64,000 bases of DNA from Solirubrobacteraceae bacterium (lineage in GTDB: Bacteria > Actinomycetota > Thermoleophilia > Solirubrobacterales > Solirubrobacteraceae), in the NCBI GenBank assembly GCA_029263125.1, contig JAJCYD010000007.1, positions 62,001-126,000 of the forward strand. Reading direction: 5' to 3'. Position numbers and translations under genes: made by a program. Position 1 is the first letter of the stretch. Each line of letters starts with the position of its first letter. Below are positions 41,627-49,292 of the stretch, one piece after another. The notes under the pieces are model-generated. The model made no database searches, was not told the DNA's origin, and was given only the letters and a program-made list of their open reading frames with translations.

Positions 41627-42709
41627 ATGACCCAAAACGCAACGACGTTTCGGCCAGATTGGGCCAGCCCGCCGGGCGACACGCTTGCCGACCTGTTGGA
41701 CGAGCGACGCATGACGCAGACGGAGCTGGCCGAGCGCCTCGGCGTAACCCTCAAGCACGTCAACCGAGTGATCAAGGGGGCAGCGACCATCTCGCCGGAC
41801 CTTGCTTTGGGACTCGAGAAGGTCTTTGGCGCTTCGGCAGCCTTTTGGATGACGCGCGAAGCGCACTACCAGGCCGCCCGGGCTCGGCACGAGCAGCGAC
41901 AGAGCTTTGCGAAGGCGGTCGGGTGGGCAAAACAGTTCCCCATCAAAGAGCTTCGGAAGCGAGGGATCTTGCCGCGGGGAAGCGACGGCCCGGAACTCGT
42001 TGAGCAAGTACTCGGCTTCCTCGGAATCGCGCACCCGGACCAATGGACGGAGCCGCAGGTCGCCTATCGAAAGTCCCAGAAGTTCGATAGCGACCAGTTC
42101 GCGCTCGCGACTTGGTTGCGCGAAGGTGAATTGCAGGCCACCGACGTCGACTGCGCGCCTTACGACGAGGCGCGCTTCCGCGAAGTGCTCCAGCAGGCAC
42201 GATCACTTACGCGGCTCGCGCCTGAGGCATGGTGGCCTGAGCTCCAAGCCCGCTGTGCTTCAGCAGGAGTTGCCGTTGTTCTCGTCGATGTATACGCCGG
42301 CGCCAAAGCAAACGGCGCGACTCGCTGGCTTGCGCCAGACAAGGCTTTGATCCAGCTCAGCCTGCGGTACGCCTGGGAGGACATCTTCTGGTTCAGCTTC
42401 TTCCACGAGGCTGGGCACGTGGTCCTACACAGGAAGAAAGACGTCTTCGTCGAGGTGGCGGGGAGGGACAAGTCGGCCCACCCACGTGAGCAGCAACTCG
42501 AAGCTGGGGCAGATCGGTTCGCCGCAAAGACCCTTATCCCACCTCCACATGACAGACGCCTACTTGGCCTGAAGCTACGGGACGTGGACGCCTTCGCTCA
42601 AGTGCTGGACATCGCCCCAGCGATCGTCGTCGGCCGGATGCACCATGAGGGGATTCTCCCCTGGAACCAGGGCAACGCATACCGCAGGCGTCTCAAGTTC
42701 GTCGACTGA
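41627..42709 (+). CDS. higA: HigA antitoxin fused to ImmA/IrrE metallopeptidase domain
   Basis: This 360-residue protein. Residues 15-70 form a HigA-type HTH (LADLLDERRMTQTELAERL, then VTLKHVNRVIKGAATISPDL, and FGASAAFWM). The C-terminal half is an ImmA/IrrE-like zinc peptidase with H260-E-A-G-H264. The ATG at 41627 follows GGAGGG and is preferred to the ATG at 41603 that overlaps the higB stop. HTH-ImmA fusions act as protease-controlled repressors in mobile elements. Here it probably neutralises HigB and represses the locus; how the protease is triggered is unknown. Confidence 0.85.
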   Translation: MTQNATTFRPDWASPPGDTLADLLDERRMTQTELAERLGVTLKHVNRVIKGAATISPDLALGLEKVFGASAAFWMTREAHYQAARARHEQRQSFAKAVGWAKQFPIKELRKRGILPRGSDGPELVEQVLGFLGIAHPDQWTEPQVAYRKSQKFDSDQFALATWLREGELQATDVDCAPYDEARFREVLQQARSLTRLAPEAWWPELQARCASAGVAVVLVDVYAGAKANGATRWLAPDKALIQLSLRYAWEDIFWFSFFHEAGHVVLHRKKDVFVEVAGRDKSAHPREQQLEAGADRFAAKTLIPPPHDRRLLGLKLRDVDAFAQVLDIAPAIVVGRMHHEGILPWNQGNAYRRRLKFVD

Positions 42710-43033
42710 GCGCGCGGTCCGCCGGAAGCCAAAGTGCGACTTGAGGCCGTTGTCGCCGCGCTATCGCTCTCGCGTGAAAACGGTCATTTTCGGCCGACCG
42801 ACCGATGGATCCACACCTGCCTCGAGCGACAATCGGCCTTCCATCGCGAGCCCTCCCCGTCCGTAACGCGACGAGCAAAGCAAGTCCGCTGTGCCCAGCG
42901 CGCTCAGCGAAGGGGGCGGTGGCAGTGCAGGTTCGCTGCGCAGGATGCGCACGGCGGCGAGCGCCTTGGGGCCGGGGATTAGCTGCTGCGCCCGGGAGGT
43001 ACCCATGCGCCCAGGCTGTCTCGTTCCCGCACC
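42710..43033. other. Gene-free right end of the island
   Basis: About 320 bases after higA hold no frame with protein-like composition on either strand and no RNA I recognise. The stretch ends in the right 23-bp repeat. Confidence 0.5.
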
Positions 43034-43056
43034 GATGTTGGCGGAAATGTTGGCGG
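43034..43056 (+). repeat. Right 23-bp direct repeat of the island (candidate attR)
   Basis: Identical over 23 bases to 31699-31721: G, then ATGTTGGCGG twice with AA between. Outside it, between the repeat and the tRNA-Thr gene, lies ATCCGATCTCCAACCCC, which resembles a sequence outside the left repeat. Confidence 0.7.
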
Positions 43057-43097
43057 ATGGCCGTATCCGATCTCCAACCCCAGACCCCGGTGGAAAC

Positions 43098-43123
43098 GAA
43101 AGCCCCGCAAATGCGGTGCTTTC
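43098..43123 (-). terminator. Hairpin downstream of tRNA-Thr
   Basis: On the minus strand, five bases after the tRNA, GAAAGC pairs with GCTTTC and inner CCGC with GCGG around ATTT, followed by a short T-rich stretch (CGTTTCC). This is a probable intrinsic terminator of the tRNA transcript. Confidence 0.6.
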
Positions 43124-43128
43124 GCCAG

Positions 43129-43201
43129 AGCCGACGAGCGGATTCGAACCGCTGACCCCTTCATTACGAGTGAAGTGCTCTACCAGCTGAGCTACGTCGG
43201 C
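43129..43201 (-). tRNA. tRNA-Thr (anticodon CGT)
   Basis: The minus strand folds into a full cloverleaf: acceptor GCCGACG with CGTCGGC, D arm GCTC-AGCTGGTA-GAGC, anticodon stem CTTCA / TGAAG with loop CTCGTAA, five-base variable region and T arm AGCGG-TTCGAAT-CCGCT. The anticodon CGT reads ACG (Thr). CCA is not encoded. The 3' end faces the island. Confidence 0.95.
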
Positions 43202-43240
43202 AACGACCGACCATCCTATTGGGCCGTTGCCGGGGGGCCT

Positions 43241-44233
43241 TCAGGCTTGCACGGACGGCGCGCGCGCGCCGTCGCGTGCCTCGATCTGATCGATCTTGGC
43301 GAGCAGGTGCTCGGCCTGGCGTAGGGAGGCGGCGTCGATCAGGCGGCCGTCCAGCGACACGGCGCCGCGGCCCTCCTTGGCGGCGTCCTGCATCGCTTGG
43401 ATGATCCGTCGCGTGCGGTTCTGAAGCGCCTCGCTGGGCGTGTAGACCTCGTGCGCGAGCTCGACCTGGCTGGGGTGGATCGCCCACTTGCCCTCGAAGC
43501 CCATGATCGCGGCCCGGCGCGCTGACGTCTTGAAGCCCTCGGGGTCGTTGAAGTCGCCGAACGGGCCGTCGATCGGGCGCAGGCCGTTGGCTCGGCACGC
43601 CACCGCGATGCGCGACAGCGGGTAGTGCCACTGGTCGCCCCAATGACGGTCCCGCGCGCCCTCGTGATCGGGGTCGGTCAGCACCGAGTAGCCGTGCTCG
43701 GAGCCGCCGATCGTCGCCGTGTGGCTCTGGATCGACGCGGAGTAGTCGGCGACGCCGAAGACCATCGCCTCCATGCGCTCGGGGCACTCGCGCGCAATCT
43801 CGTCGACGTTGAACATGCCCTGCGCGGTCTCGATCAGGACGGCGATGCCGAGGCGCTCGGTCAGGCCGCGGCCGTCCTCGATCTGCGTCAGCAGCGTTGC
43901 GATCAGATGGACGTCGGCGGCGCACGAGGCCTTCGGGATCAGGATCGTGCTCAGGTGCTCGCCGGCGGCCTCGACGACGTCGACGACGTCGCGATAGCAC
44001 CAGTGCGTGTCCAGGCCGTTGATCCGCAGCGAGATCGAGGCTTGACCCCAGTCCTGCTCGGAGAGCGCTGCGATGACGTTCGCGCGCGCCTGCTCCTTGT
44101 CGGCCGGAGCGACGGCGTCCTCGAGGTCGAGCATGACGTAGTCCGCTCCGACCGCGGGAGCCTTCCCGAGCATGCGCAGGTTGCTGCCCGGCACGCAGAG
44201 CTCGCTGCGGTGGAGTCGAGGTGCTGGCGCCAT
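43241..44233 (-). CDS. HpcH/HpaI-CitE family lyase, malyl-CoA lyase-like
   Basis: This 330-residue Mg-dependent C-C lyase. Typical segments are RSELCVPGSNLRML at the start, MLDLEDAVAPADKEQAR with the metal-binding acidic pair, LRINGLDTHWCY, VLIETAQGMFNVDEIA and FEGKWAIHPSQVELA. The long insert with IGGSEHGYSVLTD fits L-malyl-CoA / beta-methylmalyl-CoA lyase. It would interconvert malyl-CoA with acetyl-CoA plus glyoxylate. The Met at 44233 gives the normal start; a longer upstream frame crosses the divergent aminotransferase gene. The two genes start 118 bp apart. Confidence 0.82.
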   Translation of the reverse strand: MAPAPRLHRSELCVPGSNLRMLGKAPAVGADYVMLDLEDAVAPADKEQARANVIAALSEQDWGQASISLRINGLDTHWCYRDVVDVVEAAGEHLSTILIPKASCAADVHLIATLLTQIEDGRGLTERLGIAVLIETAQGMFNVDEIARECPERMEAMVFGVADYSASIQSHTATIGGSEHGYSVLTDPDHEGARDRHWGDQWHYPLSRIAVACRANGLRPIDGPFGDFNDPEGFKTSARRAAIMGFEGKWAIHPSQVELAHEVYTPSEALQNRTRRIIQAMQDAAKEGRGAVSLDGRLIDAASLRQAEHLLAKIDQIEARDGARAPSVQA

Positions 44234-44351
44234 GAACGTCCTCTCATCGGTAAATCGACAGAACCGTGTGAAACCTATCCAACCGCCGGGCCGGCCAGCA
44301 CGAGGTTGGCGCTGTTGACGAGACCGGTCGTCCTCTGCCACCGTGGAAGGC

Positions 44352-45494
44352 ATGACGACATCCGCTGCGGCGCCCCTCGCCCCGACCGAACGCCTGCTGT
44401 GCGGCCCCGGGCCGACGAACGTCGACCCGATCGCGCTGGCCGCGATGCAGCGGCCGATCCTCGGCCATCTCGATCCCGAGCTGCAGGACATCCTCACCGA
44501 GGTCGTGCGGATGCTGCGCATCGTCTACAGGGCCCCCGACGGCCTCGTCCTGCCCCTCCAGGCGACGGGCACGAGCGGCATGGAGACGGGCCTGGTCAAC
44601 CTCACCCAGCCGGGCGACACGGTGATCGTCGGCGCCTCGGGGTACTTCGGCCGGCGCCTGATCGAGATCGCCAAGCGAGCCGGCTGCGACGTCGTCGAGG
44701 TCGTCGAGGACTGGGGCGTGCACGTCCCCAACGAGCGGCTCCTCGCGGCCGCTGAGGAGCACCCGGACGCCGTGCTGATGGCCGTCGTCCACGGCGAGAC
44801 GTCGACGGGCAGCCTGCATCCGCTGGCCGAGCTCGGCGCCGCCATGAAGGACTCCAGCACGCTGCTGATGGCCGACTGCGTGACGACGCTCGGCGGAACG
44901 GAGCTCGACATCGGTGGCTGGGGCATCGACTACGCGTACTCCTGCACGCAGAAGTGCGTGGGCTCGGCGCCCGGCATGTCCCCGATCGCCGTGTCGGAGG
45001 CCGCGATCGAGCGCTTCGATGCTCGCCGGATACCGGCGCCGTTCGCGTTCGACTTCAACCTGCTCAAGAAGTACTGGGTCGACCGGCCGACCGTCTACCA
45101 CCACACCGCGCCGATCCTGCACATCTACGCGCTCTACGAGGTCCTGCGCGCCACGCTCGACGAGGGCGTGCAGGAGCGCTGCGCGCGCCACGTGGCCGCC
45201 GGCACGCACCTCCAGGAGCGCGTGCGCGTCGCCGGCATGCGCCTGATCGCCGAGCCCGGGCACCAGCTTCCGCAACTCAGCGCGATCCGGGTTCCCGACG
45301 GCGTCGACGGCAAGGCCGTCGCGTCCGAGTTGCTCAGCGAGCACGGCATCGAGGTCGGCGGCGGGCTGCCGGGCGCTCCGCCGATGTGGCGGATCGGCCT
45401 GATGGGCCCGAACGCCACGACGCAGACCGCCGATCGCGTGCTCGACGCGCTGCTGGGCGTGATGCAGCGGCACGGCGCGGCGGTCTCGGCGTAG
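44352..45494 (+). CDS. Alanine/serine-glyoxylate aminotransferase family protein
   Basis: This 380-residue class V PLP aminotransferase: LLCGPGPTNVDPIALAAM at the start, QATGTSGMETGLVNL binding the cofactor, LMADCVTTLGGTELDIGGWGIDY, and the PLP lysine in CTQKCVGSAPGMSPIAVS. It would turn glyoxylate into glycine with serine or alanine as donor. The ATG at 44352 was chosen, with a GTG three codons earlier as an alternative. It converges on the glycerate kinase gene. With that enzyme and the malyl-CoA-lyase-like protein it fits glyoxylate assimilation. Confidence 0.88.
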   Translation: MTTSAAAPLAPTERLLCGPGPTNVDPIALAAMQRPILGHLDPELQDILTEVVRMLRIVYRAPDGLVLPLQATGTSGMETGLVNLTQPGDTVIVGASGYFGRRLIEIAKRAGCDVVEVVEDWGVHVPNERLLAAAEEHPDAVLMAVVHGETSTGSLHPLAELGAAMKDSSTLLMADCVTTLGGTELDIGGWGIDYAYSCTQKCVGSAPGMSPIAVSEAAIERFDARRIPAPFAFDFNLLKKYWVDRPTVYHHTAPILHIYALYEVLRATLDEGVQERCARHVAAGTHLQERVRVAGMRLIAEPGHQLPQLSAIRVPDGVDGKAVASELLSEHGIEVGGGLPGAPPMWRIGLMGPNATTQTADRVLDALLGVMQRHGAAVSA

Positions 45495-45519
45495 CCCGCG
45501 CCGCGCCGGCTGGCCGAAC

Positions 45520-46494
45520 TCAGCGCACAGCGGCCCCGATCGCGCTTCCCGCCGCCTCGATCTCCTCCAGCGTCGAGGCCGTCCACAGCCGCTCGATCCC
45601 CTCGCCGGCCCACGCCCGCCGCGCCACGGTGCTCGAGCCGGCGACGGCGTGCAGCGGCACGCCGGCCGCCCGTGCCCGACGGGCGAGCTCGCCGACGATC
45701 TTGCCGCCGAAGCTCTGCTCGTCGATGCGGCCCTCTCCGGCGACGACGAGCGCCGCCGCCCGCATGCGCTCGTCGACGCGCAGGGCGTCGAGCACCGCCG
45801 GCGCGCCGGGCCGCAGCTCGGCGTCCAACGCCGCCCACAGCCCGCCCGACAGCCCGCCCGCGCAGCCGGTGGCGGGCACGCCGCGCGGGTCGCGGGGAAG
45901 CTCCTCGGCGAAGCGCGCGAGCCGGTCCTCCAGGCGAGCGACGAGCGCGGCGTCGGCGCCCTTCTGGGGTCCGAAGACGCTCGGGGCGTCCTCGAAGGGC
46001 CAGCGCACGTCGCACAGCACCGCGAGTCGTGCGCCACCAAGCCCGCCGCCGGCGGCGATCGCCTCGATCGCGCCGCGCCCGCCGTCGGTCGTCGCGCTGC
46101 CACCGGCGGCGACGAGGATCTCGTGCGCGCCCTCGCGGACCGCGGCGAGGATCAGCTCGCCGGTGCCGCGCGTGGATGCCGCCCAGGCGTCGCGCTCGTG
46201 CGCGGCGACGCGGGCCAGGCCGGACGCCTGCGCCATCTCCACGATCGCCGTGTCGCCGACCATCGCGAAGCGGCAATCGACCGGCCGGCCGAGCGGATCG
46301 CCCGCGCGACACGCCACGAACCGGCCTCCGAGCGCGTCCGCAAGCAGCTCCATCGTGCCCTCGCCGCCATCGGCCACGGGGCAGCGGTCGGCCTGCAGCC
46401 CGGCCCGTTCCAGGCCGCGCGCCAGGGCGTCGGCGACCGTCGTCGCGTCGAACGTGCCCTTGAAGGAGTCAGGTGCGACGAGCACGCGGGTCAC
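45520..46494 (-). CDS. Glycerate kinase (GarK/GlxK family)
   Basis: This 324-residue kinase phosphorylates D-glycerate, normally to 2-phosphoglycerate. Family marks are LVAPDSFKGTFDA at the N-terminus, ADGGEGTMELL, AAGGSATTDGGRG (GSATxDGG), VFGPQKGAD, and GEGRIDEQSFGGKI near the end. The GTG at 46494 is the start; it is 43 bp from the divergent PHP gene. It is slightly shorter than the usual 370-380 residues. It completes a route from glyoxylate through serine and hydroxypyruvate to glycolysis, although hydroxypyruvate reductase is not in the window. Confidence 0.9.
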   Translation of the reverse strand: MTRVLVAPDSFKGTFDATTVADALARGLERAGLQADRCPVADGGEGTMELLADALGGRFVACRAGDPLGRPVDCRFAMVGDTAIVEMAQASGLARVAAHERDAWAASTRGTGELILAAVREGAHEILVAAGGSATTDGGRGAIEAIAAGGGLGGARLAVLCDVRWPFEDAPSVFGPQKGADAALVARLEDRLARFAEELPRDPRGVPATGCAGGLSGGLWAALDAELRPGAPAVLDALRVDERMRAAALVVAGEGRIDEQSFGGKIVGELARRARAAGVPLHAVAGSSTVARRAWAGEGIERLWTASTLEEIEAAGSAIGAAVR

Positions 46495-46537
46495 ACCGGG
46501 AACGCTAACCCGTCGCGATTTCCGAGAAGCTTTCGCT

Positions 46538-47419
46538 GTGAGCGCGCCGACCAGCCGACCCACATTCGATCTGCAATGCCACTCGACCTGCTCGGATGGG
46601 GCGCTGGAACCCGCTGGCGTCGTGGCCGCCGCGGCAGCGGCCGGCGTCACGCTGCTCGCGCTGACCGACCACGACACCGTCGACGGCGTCGACGAGGCCC
46701 TCGCTGCTGCCGGCGAGCACGGGATCGACCTCGTGCCGGCGATCGAGCTGTCGACCGTCGACGAGCTCGGCGAGGACTTCCACGTGCTCGGCTACGGCAT
46801 CGACCACACCGACGCCCGGCTGGCCGAGCGCCTGACGCTGTGGCGCGCCGACCGCGCCGACCGCGTCGAGCGGATGGCGGCGCTGCTGGGAGAGCTCGGC
46901 CTGCCCCCCGACCGCGAGGAGATCGACGCGCGCCTGGAAGCGGGGCGCCCCGTCGGACGGCCGCATCTGGCGGCCGCCGCGATCACCGCCAACCGCGAGC
47001 TCCTCGAGCCGGCCGGTCTGGCGGAGCCGTCGGCGTTCCTGGAGGCCTATCTCATTCCGGGCTGCCCGGCCTACTGTCGCCGCGAGACCCCGACCGTCCC
47101 CGAAGCGATCACGGCGATCCACGACGCGGGCGGCCTCGCGGTCTGGGCACACCCGTTCTGGGACCTGTGGATGCACGGCGAGGTCCGCGAGGCGCTCGCG
47201 CGCTTCAAGGGCGCCGGCCTGGACGGCGTCGAGGCGTTCTATGCCACCCACGACCGCGAGCAGACGTTGCTGCTGGCGCGCCTGGCCGGCGAGCACGGGC
47301 TGCTGACGACCGGCTCCGCCGACTTCCACGGTCACGAGCACAGGCTCTTCTCACGCTTCCGTGCCTTCGACCTGTATGGCTGCGAGCCGAATCTCGGACC
47401 GATCGGCGCACACGCATGA
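46538..47419 (+). CDS. PHP-domain phosphoesterase (RNase AM / nucleoside bisphosphatase-like)
   Basis: This 293-residue PHP hydrolase. The metal ligands appear in order: FDLQCHSTCSDG, LALTDHDTVDGV, AIELSTVDE, an inserted helical domain, GGLAVWAHPFWD and TTGSADFHGHE. This matches the family that includes 3',5'-nucleoside bisphosphate phosphatase and RNase AM (YciV), which trim RNA 5' ends or hydrolyse pAp. GTG at 46538 is the start. It converges on holB with a 109-bp gap. Confidence 0.85.
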   Translation: MSAPTSRPTFDLQCHSTCSDGALEPAGVVAAAAAAGVTLLALTDHDTVDGVDEALAAAGEHGIDLVPAIELSTVDELGEDFHVLGYGIDHTDARLAERLTLWRADRADRVERMAALLGELGLPPDREEIDARLEAGRPVGRPHLAAAAITANRELLEPAGLAEPSAFLEAYLIPGCPAYCRRETPTVPEAITAIHDAGGLAVWAHPFWDLWMHGEVREALARFKGAGLDGVEAFYATHDREQTLLLARLAGEHGLLTTGSADFHGHEHRLFSRFRAFDLYGCEPNLGPIGAHA

Positions 47420-47528
47420 CAGCACCGCCGGCGAGCACGACGACCGGTCCGGCGACCCTCCCCGGGTGACACCTCAGTCATCGCGTTGTCCCCTGCTGAA
47501 CTGCGATGTCGCGTGAAGATGGCGGGAG

Positions 47529-48641
47529 CTATCTGCTCAGCGCACGGACCAGCCGGGAGCCGAGCGCGTCGAGCGCGAGCTCCTCGTTGGGGTTCAGCGC
47601 GAGCGCCGCCCGCGTGTCCTCGACGTGCATCTGACCGCGGCGCAGTGCCGCGGCGCCGATGCCGCTCGCGGCATCCTCGGCCAACTCGGCCGAGCGATCG
47701 CTGTGGTGGACGAGCTCCGCCGCCCCGTCGAGCACGCAGGCGACGTCGCGCAGCCACAGGCCGACGAGCGCCAGCCCGCGATCCAGGGCCGCCGTCTGCG
47801 CACGACGCGCCACTCGCTTGCCGCGCTCGGCGGCCTCGCGGCGCATGCGTGCGTGATCCTTGCCGAGCGCGTAGTGCAGCTCGGAGGCCAGCGCCGTCTC
47901 GACCTGCTCGGCGGCGCGTGCTCCGGCCGCGCGCGCCTGTTCGAGCAGCGCCATCCAGGGCCGCGCGGCGACCTCGCCCGACAGCGCGCCGCGAGCGACG
48001 GCCTCGGCGCCCGCTCGCAGCGCTACGCCCTCGCCGAGCGCCAGCGCGAGGGCGCGAGCGCCGTCGCCGAGGCCCAGCCGCGCGCACGCGTCGGCCGCCT
48101 CGGGCGTGACGCCATGGCGACCGAGGCGCTCGGCCAGCTCCGTCACGCCGGCGGCATCGAAGCGCACCTGCTGGCAGCGGCTTGCGATCGTCGGCAGCAC
48201 TTCCCCCGGACGGCTGGTGAGCAGGAGGATGTGCACGAAATGCGGCGGCTCCTCGAGCGTCTTGAGCATCCGGTTGGCGGCCTGGTCGTTGAGCTCGTCG
48301 GCGTCCTCGATGACGAACACCCGGCGCGCGGATTCAAACGGCGTGCGCGCGGCGCCCGCGACGACCGCCTCGTCGACGTCGCCGACGAGGATGCCCGCCG
48401 CGCTGGCGGGCGCGACCCAGGTGAGATCGGGATGCACGCCGTGCTGCACGCGGGCGGCGGCGCCCTCGGGGTCGGCCGACCCCTCGGTCAGCAGCGCGGC
48501 CGCGAAGGAGCGTGCGACCGTGCGCTTGCCGCTGCCCGCAGGCCCGCAGAAGAGGTACGCGTGGCTCGGCGCCCCCGCCGGGGCGAGCGCGGCGCCGAGC
48601 ACGGCGCGGGCGTGCGGATGGCGCTCGATGCCCGCGATCAT
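47529..48641 (-). CDS. holB: DNA polymerase III delta prime subunit
   Basis: This 370-residue clamp-loader subunit. After GIERHPHARAVLGAALA comes a P-loop-like FCGPAGSGKRTVARSFAAAL. The family segments VFVIEDADELNDQAANRMLKTLEEPP and LLTSRPGEVLPTIASRCQQVRF (SRC motif) follow, and the rest is a helical collar domain. The zinc cysteines found in many homologues are not obvious. The Met at 48641 is 24 bp from the divergent tmk, a common tmk/holB neighbourhood. Confidence 0.9.
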   Translation of the reverse strand: MIAGIERHPHARAVLGAALAPAGAPSHAYLFCGPAGSGKRTVARSFAAALLTEGSADPEGAAARVQHGVHPDLTWVAPASAAGILVGDVDEAVVAGAARTPFESARRVFVIEDADELNDQAANRMLKTLEEPPHFVHILLLTSRPGEVLPTIASRCQQVRFDAAGVTELAERLGRHGVTPEAADACARLGLGDGARALALALGEGVALRAGAEAVARGALSGEVAARPWMALLEQARAAGARAAEQVETALASELHYALGKDHARMRREAAERGKRVARRAQTAALDRGLALVGLWLRDVACVLDGAAELVHHSDRSAELAEDAASGIGAAALRRGQMHVEDTRAALALNPNEELALDALGSRLVRALSR

Positions 48642-48665
48642 CGGCCGAACGGTACCGTCGCGGTC

Positions 48666-49292
48666 GTGCGCGGTCGGCTCATCACGATCGAGGGACTCGA
48701 CGGGGCCGGCAAGTCGACGCTCGCCACGGCGCTGTGCGTGCAGCTGCGCCGCGACCGGCCGGTGACGCTGCTGCGCGAACCGGGCGGCGTGGAGCTGTCC
48801 GAACGCATCCGCGAGCTCGTCAAAGACCCCGCGCTGCGCTGTGGCCCGCGCGCCGAGGCGCTGTTGTACGCCGCCGCCCGAGCGCAGCTCGTGGAGGAGC
48901 AGCTCGAGCCGCGGCTGGCGCAGGGAACCTGGGTCCTGCTGGACCGCTTCGTCGACTCGTCGCTCGCCTATCAGGGCGCCGGGCGGGGGCTGGGCGTCGA
49001 CGAGATCGCCGAGCTCAACACGTTCGCGACGGGCGGCCTGACCCCCGATCGCACCCTGCTGCTGCGCGTGGATCCCGCGACCGGACGCGCCCGCCAGCAG
49101 GGTCGCGACGATCAACCCGATCGCCTCGAGCGCGAGGCCGAGGCGTTTTTCGCGGCGATCGCCGCCGCCTACGACGCGCTGGCAATGGCCGAGCCGGGCC
49201 GCATCCGCGTGCTCGACGCACGCAGGGACGAAGCGGGGGTTCTGGCACTAGCGCTGGCGGCCGTCGCGGATCTAGACTGCGATCCCTCGTGA
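48666..49292 (+). CDS. tmk: Thymidylate kinase
   Basis: This 208-residue kinase makes dTDP from dTMP. It has the P-loop IEGLDGAGKST (residues 7-17), the DR motif LLDRFVDSSLAYQGAGRG, a TLLLRVDPATGRARQQGRDD lid region and the expected length. GTG at 48666 is the start. The stop TGA overlaps the GTG of the giant coiled-coil gene (GTGA), so the two are translationally coupled, an unexpected pairing of a nucleotide kinase with a structural protein. Confidence 0.94.
   Translation: MRGRLITIEGLDGAGKSTLATALCVQLRRDRPVTLLREPGGVELSERIRELVKDPALRCGPRAEALLYAAARAQLVEEQLEPRLAQGTWVLLDRFVDSSLAYQGAGRGLGVDEIAELNTFATGGLTPDRTLLLRVDPATGRARQQGRDDQPDRLEREAEAFFAAIAAAYDALAMAEPGRIRVLDARRDEAGVLALALAAVADLDCDPS

Larger units (their letters stand above)
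31699..43056. mobile_element. Integrated genomic island with tyrosine integrase, next to tRNA-Thr
   Basis: About 11.4 kb is bounded by an exact 23-bp direct repeat, 72 bp from the 3' end of a tRNA-Thr gene, the usual target zone of tyrosine integrases. It holds an integrase, an AbiE-like pair, an ECF-like sigma factor, an HTH-reverse transcriptase, a ubiquitin-like operon and a HigBA pair. None of these belongs to the housekeeping content on either side. Codon use and GC drop noticeably in the 37-42.7 kb part. The integrase lies in the middle rather than at an end, so the island may be composite. Confidence 0.72.

Noticed and set aside
42805-43190. Plus-strand frames spanning the right island repeat and the tRNA
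   Set aside because: They run through the tRNA-Thr gene in antisense and have no protein-like composition.
44244-46103. 619-codon minus-strand frame across the aminotransferase and glycerate kinase genes
   Set aside because: Conserved PLP-lysine and kinase motifs are on the other readings; this frame is Arg/Ser-rich shadow.
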